Below are positions 57,652-64,000 of a DNA stretch of 64,000 bases, one piece after another. The stretch lies in NCBI RefSeq assembly GCF_002749975.1, contig NZ_PEIG01000003.1, positions 1 to 64,000 on the forward strand. The letters are read 5' to 3'. The notes below the pieces were generated by a model. The model was given only the letters and a program-made list of their open reading frames with translations, was not told the origin of the DNA and ran no database searches. This stretch comes from Gloeocapsopsis sp. IPPAS B-1203. Lineage in GTDB: Bacteria; Cyanobacteriota; Cyanobacteriia; Cyanobacteriales; Chroococcidiopsidaceae. Made by a program: the position numbers and the translations under genes. The first letter of the stretch is position 1. Every line of letters begins with the position of its first letter.

Positions 57652-58340
57652 TTCGCCTAGTATTAGTAGACGATCAAAATCTTATTCGTCAGGGTTTAAA
57701 AGCTTTACTTGAGTTAGAACCAGATTTACAAGTTGTCGGAGAAGCAGAAAATGGACAAGCAGCAGTGCACTTGCTGCAAAAGTTGCAATCTGATGTCATA
57801 CTTATGGATGTGCGCATGCCAGTCATGGACGGTGTTGCTGCAACACGAGAAATTACTCAGCAGTTTCCCCAAATCAAGGTGCTTGTACTCACAACTTTTG
57901 ATAACGATGAGTATGTTGCCGCCGCATTGCGTAATGGTGCGATGGGCTATTTGCTTAAAGATACACCCTCAGAAGAGTTAGCCGCAGCAATTCGGGCAGT
58001 TTATAAAGGTTATACTCAGCTAGGACCTGGTTTAGTTGAGAAAGTTATTGCAAAAGTTCCAGAATCTTCCGTAATAACACCCTCAGGTTGGACAGAACTT
58101 ACACCAAGAGAACGCGAGGTGCTACAGTTGATTGCTACAGGTGAAAGTAATCGCGAGATCGCCCAAACGCTTCATATCTCAGAAGGAACTGTCAAAAATC
58201 ACGTTACAAGTATTTTGAATCGACTTTCTCTACGCGATCGCACGCAAGCAGCTATTTTTGCTAATTCGTTCCTCCACCATGTAGAACCTGATAGAAAAGG
58301 AGCGAGGAGTGTTAGCGCAGCGGGACGAAGTCCGGAGTGA
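57648..58340 (+). CDS. NarL/FixJ-type response regulator
   Basis: A 230-residue regulator starting at ATG 57648 (MIRLVLVDDQN), overlapping the kinase stop as ATGA; an earlier frame start at 57606 is inside the kinase. Receiver: Asp in VILMDVRMPVMDG (about 53). LuxR-type HTH: LTPREREVLQLIATGESNREIAQTLHISEGTVKNHVTSIL (about 150-190). The last 20 residues (DRKGARSVSAAGRSPE) are encoded by DNA related to the GTTAGCGTAGCGG-type dispersed repeat, so the natural C-terminus was probably shorter. Confidence 0.93.
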   Translation: MIRLVLVDDQNLIRQGLKALLELEPDLQVVGEAENGQAAVHLLQKLQSDVILMDVRMPVMDGVAATREITQQFPQIKVLVLTTFDNDEYVAAALRNGAMGYLLKDTPSEELAAAIRAVYKGYTQLGPGLVEKVIAKVPESSVITPSGWTELTPREREVLQLIATGESNREIAQTLHISEGTVKNHVTSILNRLSLRDRTQAAIFANSFLHHVEPDRKGARSVSAAGRSPE

Positions 58341-58531
58341 GAGGCTAGGGAAGAAATTAGACAAACTTTAGTTGTAGATGTTAAGCCCACTAGAGAACCA
58401 ATAATTTATATTGAAATTTGCATGAAGAGATGTAAAACATTATCTACTGCCCTTGCTGTTCTATATTTTTAACATAAGTTCATAACATCAAATATTCAAT
58501 ATCAAATAAGTATTTTGTCTACTCTATCGAA

Positions 58532-58969
58532 CTACTTGAATAATTCTAAACACTCTTCTTTCAATAACCCCTTTGTCACTTTAATATCTCTAAAACTCCT
58601 GGCAATAACTTCATCACAAGATATATCAATTTGCGATTGGTTTATACGAATTAAGTCTTCAATAGAGATTGCACAAATAATTTCAGATATACCAGCCCAA
58701 ACACATACGGTTGCACACATCGGGCAAGGTTCACCTGTCGTGTATATTGTGTATCCTGTCAAAGAAGGGCTTTTTATTTGAGATGTCAGTTTGCGAATGA
58801 CATTCATTTCTGCGTGGGCAGAAGGGTCATGATCTTGCTGCACAGTGTTGTGTGCTGCTGCGACAATCTTATTATCTTTAACTATTACCGCACCATAGGG
58901 CGCATCTCCTTGTTTTGCTTCTTCTAGCGCGAGTCGCATAAAATTTTCTGCAGTCATCTTGTTAATCAT
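58532..58969 (-). CDS. Nucleoside deaminase (CDA/guanine deaminase-like)
   Basis: A 145-residue deaminase with zinc motifs HAEMNVIRKL (about 51-60) and PCPMCATVCVWAGI (about 81-95). This PCxxC type fits guanine deaminase/tRNA adenosine deaminase-related enzymes. The substrate is not certain. A start four codons later (58957) is equally possible. Confidence 0.88.
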   Translation of the reverse strand: MINKMTAENFMRLALEEAKQGDAPYGAVIVKDNKIVAAAHNTVQQDHDPSAHAEMNVIRKLTSQIKSPSLTGYTIYTTGEPCPMCATVCVWAGISEIICAISIEDLIRINQSQIDISCDEVIARSFRDIKVTKGLLKEECLELFK

Positions 58970-59161
58970 GCTAGTAGGTGTATTTCAACAATATAGAGCT
59001 TCCCTAGCTTTATTACTATAAAAAATATGCTAAATTCTAATTACATAGAGTTATGATTTCTTGTAAAAATATCATCTATTTAGTGTAATACAATCTTTAT
59101 TTATGAACAACGCGCCATCATCCAAACTAATATTATTGAGTTCGTCTAATACTAGCAAGTA

Positions 59162-59950
59162 ATGAGTATGTTGCTAGCAAGAAAAGTTATTGGATTTTAT
59201 TTAGAAGATATAGAAACTCCTCTAGGAAGGTTTATTAATTTAGCAATTACAAGCCTAGTTTTAGTATCTTCAGCTATTTTCGTTATAGAGACATACCCAA
59301 TCTCTAATAACTTGAAAGAAATTTTAGATAGTGTAGATATCATTATATTAGGTATTTTTGCTGTAGAGTACTTATTGCGTTTCTGGTGTGCAGATTCTAA
59401 AGTAAAGTATTTTTTTAGCTTATATTCGCTCCTTGACCTTTTAGCAATTTTACCTTTCTTCATAGGCTTGGTCAATATTAGTTTTATCCGAATTCTACGT
59501 TGGTTTCGGATTCTTAGACTAGTGAGGTTTATTCAAAAAAAATTCTTATTTGAACGCATTAGCAGTGAAGATAGCATTATTTTTGCTAGAATTCTGTTTA
59601 CTTTATTTGCTATTGTTTTTATTTATTCAGGGCTAATTTATCAAGTTGAACATCCCATCAATCCTAATTTTAATACATTTTTAGATGCAGTTTACTTCTC
59701 TGTTGTCACGATGACAACCGTCGGTTTTGGAGATGTCACGCCCGTATCGCAAGTAGGGCGATTACTGGCGGTATTAATGATTATGACTGGTGTTGCATTA
59801 ATTCCTTGGCAAGTAGGTAATTTAATTAGACAATTTATTAAAGCAAGTAACCAGGTAGAAACTCTTTGCCCTATTTGTCAATTATCTCTACATGATGCGG
59901 ATGCTCAGTACTGCAAGATTTGTGGTACAAAACTGGCAAAGAGTTTGTAG
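59162..59950 (+). CDS. Six-helix potassium channel with C-terminal zinc ribbon
   Basis: A 262-residue channel. Six membrane helices fit residues 22-225, with an S4 segment of arginines at every third position (IRILRWFRILRLVRF, about 115-130) and a pore TMTTVGFGDVTPV with the TVGFGD selectivity filter (about 180-190). The C-terminal 30 residues are a zinc ribbon, LCPICQLSLHDADAQYCKICGTKL. This matches the voltage-gated K+ channel type; the zinc ribbon is a notable addition. It is 30 bp upstream of a DUF4385 gene on the same strand. Confidence 0.88.
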   Translation: MSMLLARKVIGFYLEDIETPLGRFINLAITSLVLVSSAIFVIETYPISNNLKEILDSVDIIILGIFAVEYLLRFWCADSKVKYFFSLYSLLDLLAILPFFIGLVNISFIRILRWFRILRLVRFIQKKFLFERISSEDSIIFARILFTLFAIVFIYSGLIYQVEHPINPNFNTFLDAVYFSVVTMTTVGFGDVTPVSQVGRLLAVLMIMTGVALIPWQVGNLIRQFIKASNQVETLCPICQLSLHDADAQYCKICGTKLAKSL

Positions 59951-59980
59951 GACTATTGGTTATTTATATTTAAAGTTGCT

Positions 59981-60478
59981 ATGACATTTGATTATTCTTT
60001 AGATTTTAAAAATATTGATTTTCGCTGTTCGCCTGAACTGTACCGTGTAGGTAAAGGTGAGCAAGGAGTGTTGCTAGTAGAGCCTTACAAGTCTGAGATT
60101 CTACCATACTGGCGCTTTAAAACTCCTGAAATTGCCAAAGAATCGAGTGACAAGATTTATGAGCTATTTCTCAACTATTTAGCACAAGATGATTTTGTTG
60201 GTGCGGATATGGCGCGTAAGTTTTTGCAGATGGGGTACACGCGATCGCGTCGCTATGCTAATCATAAAAGTGGCAGAAAGTATAAAGCTAACCCCCAAAA
60301 AGCAGGTTCCCCAGAAGCTGAAAAGCAAGCGCGAAAAGAAGTTTTACCTTTAGAGATTGATCCTGTCAAAGCTGAATCAGCTGCAATCTTTAAAGAGAAA
60401 TGGGCTTTAGCAAAAACGCATGAAAAATATCTTCAGCTAATGAAAAAACATCAACAGATGTACGAGCAGGAAGAATAA
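59981..60478 (+). CDS. DUF4385 domain-containing protein
   Basis: A 165-residue protein of the DUF4385 type: FDYSLDFKNIDFRCSPELYRVGKGEQGVLLVEPYKSEILPYWRFKTPEIA, then DFVGADMARKFLQMGYTRSRRYANHKSG. The C-terminal 50 residues are lysine- and glutamate-rich helices. Family function unknown. It follows the channel gene by 30 bp and may share its transcript. Confidence 0.85.
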   Translation: MTFDYSLDFKNIDFRCSPELYRVGKGEQGVLLVEPYKSEILPYWRFKTPEIAKESSDKIYELFLNYLAQDDFVGADMARKFLQMGYTRSRRYANHKSGRKYKANPQKAGSPEAEKQARKEVLPLEIDPVKAESAAIFKEKWALAKTHEKYLQLMKKHQQMYEQEE

Positions 60479-61167
60479 AACTCTGGATTGTACAGTAATA
60501 ACTTCAGGTTATATGACTTCTGTTATCTGTGTAACTAAATCATCGTGACTTGAAGTAAGATAATGCGACAAAGTTACAACACAAGAAATACTAGGAGCAT
60601 GGTGTCGTTGCTATACATAAAACTCACAAAACTCTGTTGATTGTAAAGATATTGCTAAGTCACTTACTCCAGTCTTGACAGAATGATAATTATTACTGAA
60701 TAAGTGAGTAGATAAAAGCAAGCTCAACTTAAAAGCGAGTAATTGGTAGCTGTTACCAAGCGAAGATTGGCTATTAGCTTTTGTTTAGCTCAATACCAAC
60801 TGCTAAATGCTTTCTCATTACCCGATCTTGAAAGGTATGATTATTTATCACGCTTGCCTACTTGACATATATATTATTTTCTAATAAAACTCAATTCCTA
60901 CTATCAGTTAATAAAATTTTAATATGTGTGTATAATCTGATAGATTTTGTTTACAATTCAGCCAGTGTATATTCCTGAACTATCAAGAGGTAGTAATGCA
61001 ATAGAACCCAGCTTCATGTTAGTTATATTGCCGCAAGAAACTATGACTTACCCTATCTAGTCTAGGAAGTTGATTGCAACTGAGGAAAAGGTTTGAGAGA
61101 TTTCCACGTCGATTTGTTTGACTGTGTGGAACACATGAATAGCAATAAAAGTAAAGGTAGCAGGAAG
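60479..61167. other. Intergenic region upstream of cysC
   Basis: About 690 bases, very A+T rich with one AGCTATTAGC-like repeat unit near 60770. No gene or RNA is identified; a cysC promoter is expected. The cysC frame is open back to 61093, so part of this could be coding if an upstream start is used. Confidence 0.45.
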
Positions 61168-61719
61168 ATGAAACATCAAGGAATGACTTTGTGGTTTACT
61201 GGGTTGAGTGGTGCAGGAAAAACAACAATTAGTAAAGCGGTAGAAGAGCAACTGCGCGAGCAAGGTTACAAAGTTGAAGTTCTTGATGGTGATATTGTTC
61301 GGGAAAATTTAACGAAAGGGTTAGGTTTTAGCAAAGCCGATCGCGATGAAAATATTCGTCGTATCGGGTTTGTGGCTCAGTTACTAACTCGCAATGGAGT
61401 GATCGTCATTGTTTCTGCTATTTCTCCTTATCGTGAAATTCGTGACGAAGTACGCGGTAAGATTGGTAACTTTCTTGAAATCTATGTCAACGCGCCTTTA
61501 GCTGTGTGCGAAGAGCGTGATGTTAAAGGGCTATACAAAAAAGCCCGCGCTGGAGAAATTAAGAGTTTCACTGGAATTGACGATCCTTATGAACCGCCAC
61601 TCAATCCTGATGTTGAATGCAGAACAAACCAGGAAACTTTGTCTGAAAGTGTCGAGAAAGTGATGGCGAAGCTCAATCAATATGTTCATGCAAACAATAG
61701 TGTCTCAAAAGTTGCTTAG
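61168..61719 (+). CDS. cysC: Adenylyl-sulfate kinase
   Basis: A 183-residue APS kinase, which phosphorylates adenylyl-sulfate to PAPS in sulphate assimilation. Walker A is GLSGAGKTT (residues 12-20), then VLDGDIVRENLTKGLGFSKADRDENIRRIGFVA and FLEIYVNAPLAVCEERDVKGLYKKARAGEIKSFTGIDDPYE. I chose ATG 61168 (MKHQGMTLWFTG). Alternatives at 61135 (ATG) and 61093 (TTG, with AGGAAAAGG upstream) would add 11 or 25 unconserved residues. Confidence 0.93.
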   Translation: MKHQGMTLWFTGLSGAGKTTISKAVEEQLREQGYKVEVLDGDIVRENLTKGLGFSKADRDENIRRIGFVAQLLTRNGVIVIVSAISPYREIRDEVRGKIGNFLEIYVNAPLAVCEERDVKGLYKKARAGEIKSFTGIDDPYEPPLNPDVECRTNQETLSESVEKVMAKLNQYVHANNSVSKVA

Positions 61720-61925
61720 TTATTAGGTGCGTATAGCACACTTACACTGTACCCACGATAATATTCAGTGTCTAAATAATAATCGACTGCTTCTAATCTA
61801 TGGATGAGTGAGTGCGAGAAGCCACTTGTTCATCCTTTTTCTTATTGGGTAAAGTTTGAATAATATCTTGCTAATAGAAGTATGACTAGTTGTACAGTCG
61901 TAAAAAATCGCTTTTAAATTAACCT

Positions 61926-62978
61926 GTGATCCCTTCAAACTCGTTAGGACAAACACAGACACGTAAGGCAGAACACTTGCGCATTTGTCTCGATGAAGAT
62001 GTCCAATTTTCGCAAACGACAAATGGATTAGAACGCTATCGTTTCATACATTGCTGTTTACCAGAGATTAACCGCGATGAAATTAACCTCAAAACTGAGT
62101 TTTTAGGAAAACAGCTATCATATCCGCTGTTGATTTCTTCAATGACAGGTGGTACAGAATTCGCTGGAACAATTAACCGTCGTCTTGCAGAAGTTGCCCA
62201 GCATTACAATATCGCTATGGGAGTTGGTTCGCAAAGGGTAGCCCTCGAGAAACCACAAGTTGCTCCAACTTTCGCTGTGCGATCGCTGGCACCGGATATT
62301 TTACTATTAGCTAATTTGGGTGCAGTACAACTCAATTACAAATACGGATTAGATGAATGTCGGCGCGTTGTTGATTTATTGCAAGCTGACGCTTTGATTT
62401 TGCATCTCAATCCATTACAAGAGTGCATTCAACCTAGAGGTGATACGAATTTTCGCGGTTTGCTTGACAAAGTAGAAGAATTATGTTCTAAACTACCTAT
62501 ACCAGTTATTGCCAAAGAAGTTGGTAATGGGATTTCTGCGGCTATGGCAAAAAAATTGATGAATGCGGGAATTAGCGCAATTGATGTTGCAGGTGCGGGC
62601 GGAACTTCTTGGGCAAAAGTTGAAAGCGAACGCGCAGAAAATAGCCTACAACGTCGTTTAGGGATGACATTTGCAGATTGGGGATTGCCGACAGCAGAGT
62701 GTATCAGGAGCATTCGAGCGCTAGCACCCGAAATTCCTCTAATTGCCTCTGGCGGTTTGCGTCATGGATTAGATATTGCTAAAGCGATCGCTCTCGGTGC
62801 AAATCTTGCAGGTTTAGCATTACCTTTCTTACAAGCTGCTGCCGAATCTGAAGCAGCGCTTTACGAGTTAGTTGAAGTATTGATTGCCGAAATGACTACA
62901 GTTCTGTTCTGTACTGGCACAGCAGATTTAGAGGAGTTCAAACGTTTAGAAGTATTGCAGTGTGTAAAAGAGGGGTAA
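61926..62978 (+). CDS. fni: Type 2 isopentenyl-diphosphate isomerase
   Basis: A 350-residue FMN-dependent IDI-2, which interconverts IPP and DMAPP for isoprenoids. Key stretches are [52 protein letters not shown] with the metal-site Gln/Glu region, and [13 protein letters not shown]. The start is GTG at 61926. Lacks similarity to type 1 enzymes. It is followed by a hairpin-rich repeat block. Confidence 0.96.
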   Translation: MIPSNSLGQTQTRKAEHLRICLDEDVQFSQTTNGLERYRFIHCCLPEINRDEINLKTEFLGKQLSYPLLISSMTGGTEFAGTINRRLAEVAQHYNIAMGVGSQRVALEKPQVAPTFAVRSLAPDILLLANLGAVQLNYKYGLDECRRVVDLLQADALILHLNPLQECIQPRGDTNFRGLLDKVEELCSKLPIPVIAKEVGNGISAAMAKKLMNAGISAIDVAGAGGTSWAKVESERAENSLQRRLGMTFADWGLPTAECIRSIRALAPEIPLIASGGLRHGLDIAKAIALGANLAGLALPFLQAAAESEAALYELVEVLIAEMTTVLFCTGTADLEEFKRLEVLQCVKEG

Positions 62979-62995
62979 GGAGGAGCCGCTTTTTT

Positions 62996-63125
62996 CGTGC
63001 GGAGGTGTCCTCCGTTGAGGAGCGGATTCGTTGCGGAGGTTCCCTCCGTTGTAGAACTCCGCGTGAGCCACTGCGCCCTTGGGGGTTCCCCTCGTTGTAG
63101 CAAGTGGCGTCGAACTGGCGTTGAG
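62996..63125. repeat. Hairpin-array repeat block
   Basis: Three consecutive stem-loops: CGGAGG/CCTCCG around TGT (63000-63014), CGGAGG/CCTCCG around TTC (63034-63048), and GGGG/CCCC around TT (about 63082-63091). Each is followed by a GTTG-like spacer. The stretch is G+C rich in an otherwise A+T-rich setting. No coding frame is visible. Confidence 0.8.
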
Positions 63126-63165
63126 GGGTGAGGGATGAGTGGCAGTTTGCTAATTGCTAATCGCT

Positions 63166-64000
63166 TTAATAAGAAGTCCGTTCTGCAAGAGTTTTGACGA
63201 CTGTCATTAATTGCACTGGATCGATAGGTTTGGTTAAGTGTGTTTGAAAACCTGCTTGTAGTGCCTTGGCTTGATCTTCTGCACGTGCATAAGCAGTAAT
63301 TGCTGCGGCAGGAATTTGTTTTCCGGACCTAGTTTTTAAGTGCTTGGTTTTTTGGATTAAAGAGTAACCATCTTCTTCTGGCATACCAATATCACTTAAT
63401 AGGATATCTGGTTGAAGTTGCTCAATTAAGTTTATTGCTTCGCTAACTGAACTAACTGCCGTGACATTTGCACCTGCTTGCTCTAGCATGATTTTGAGAA
63501 GTTCGCGAGCATCAGCTTCATCATCAACAACTAGCACTTTTAAACCAGTAATTCCTGATTCTGGAGAAAATTCTGGATCATTCTTAGTTTCAGGGAGGTC
63601 ACTCTCTCGTGGCAAAGGTAATCTCACCATAAAAGTTGCTCCTGTACCGCTTCCTTGACTTGTCGCACTAATTGTTCCACCGTGTAGTTCTACCAAATTA
63701 CGAGCGATCGCTAACCCTAATCCTATGCCACCCTGTTTGCGACTACTACTACTATCTGCCTGACGAAATTGTTCAAAAATATGGGGCAGAAAATCTGCAC
63801 TGATACCTTGCCCGTTATCAATTACATTTAGCTCAATATAGGTGTTCTGTTCTATTAATGATATTTCTACACGTCCACCATGAGGCGTAAATTTAATCGC
63901 ATTTGAGAGCAAATTCCAGATGATTTGTTGCAGGCGATCGGGATCTCCAAAAACTGATTTAGTTGTTGTCAGTACAGAATGAATTTGAATATCTTTTGCT
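63166..64000 (-). CDS. Hybrid histidine kinase, C-terminal part (5' end outside window)
   Basis: The minus frame runs open from the window edge to 63166, giving about 277 residues. HATPase: VFGDPDRLQQIIWNLLSNAIKFT, DNGQGI and GGIGLGLAIA. Then a receiver: LKVLVVDDEADARELLK with the phosphoacceptor Asp in LLSDIGMPEEDG, and HLTKPIDP near the end. It is closely related to the second half of the kinase at 21774-25703, so these are probable paralogues. The sensor part is outside the window. Confidence 0.92.
   Translation of the reverse strand, partial: AKDIQIHSVLTTTKSVFGDPDRLQQIIWNLLSNAIKFTPHGGRVEISLIEQNTYIELNVIDNGQGISADFLPHIFEQFRQADSSSSRKQGGIGLGLAIARNLVELHGGTISATSQGSGTGATFMVRLPLPRESDLPETKNDPEFSPESGITGLKVLVVDDEADARELLKIMLEQAGANVTAVSSVSEAINLIEQLQPDILLSDIGMPEEDGYSLIQKTKHLKTRSGKQIPAAAITAYARAEDQAKALQAGFQTHLTKPIDPVQLMTVVKTLAERTSY

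Overview
The window is chromosomal DNA from a cyanobacterium. The evidence is the dark-operative protochlorophyllide reductase genes chlL and chlN with the DUF5331 gene between them, SipA, a TIGR02450 Trp-rich protein, many GCGATCGC (HIP1) octamers, and dispersed heptanucleotide-type repeats in many intergenic gaps. Both window edges cut genes: nadA on the left and a hybrid histidine kinase on the right. I cannot fix the genus from the sequence alone.

Layout. 1-6.6 kb: nadA (partial), a metallophosphoesterase, tRNA-Ser(UGA), a DAO-type flavoprotein, two small enzymes of the SnoaL and DOPA-dioxygenase families, and a complete protein-arginine deiminase with all four catalytic residues. 7-15.8 kb is accessory in character: ada plus a DMT exporter, a multiply frameshifted ISKra4-like transposase, a small inverted-repeat element, VOC, DUF1579, SDR, AraC and DUF3616 genes. 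16-21.3 kb: a cyanobacterial protein of unknown role, a CHAD protein, then chlL-DUF5331-chlN. 21.8-29.5 kb is a signalling block: a 1309-residue hybrid kinase, a decayed kinase copy carrying an in-frame heptamer repeat, a small HTH protein, and a GAF-GAF-GGDEF-EAL protein with a phytochrome-like Cys-His. 30-46 kb is mostly housekeeping: clpB, a stress/ChaB protein, rubredoxin, VapBC, an HI0933-type flavoprotein, lpxD, hsp20, an HdrB-like CCG protein, acpP-fabF and tkt. 46-64 kb: a methyltransferase, an OmpR-type two-component pair, DUF5996, PadR with a perfect palindrome upstream, a HepT/MntA pair, a peroxiredoxin, sipA, a His-rich CbiX/SirB chelatase under a cobalamin riboswitch, a Spy-like protein divergent from a NarL-type two-component pair, a deaminase, a voltage-gated-type K+ channel with a zinc ribbon, DUF4385, cysC and type-2 IPP isomerase.

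Links between genes that the sequence supports: chlL/chlN form one operon for light-independent chlorophyll synthesis; acpP-fabF (fatty acid elongation) and lpxD (lipid A) supply envelope lipids; the riboswitch ties the 54.4-55.4 kb chelatase to vitamin B12, which makes cobalt a more likely substrate than iron. The most distinctive signals outside genes are several families of short dispersed repeats. One lies inside the cobalamin riboswitch, one inside a kinase pseudogene, and one 29-bp pair brackets a 2.5-kb segment holding the VapBC genes. I found no CRISPR array, prophage or large biosynthetic cluster.
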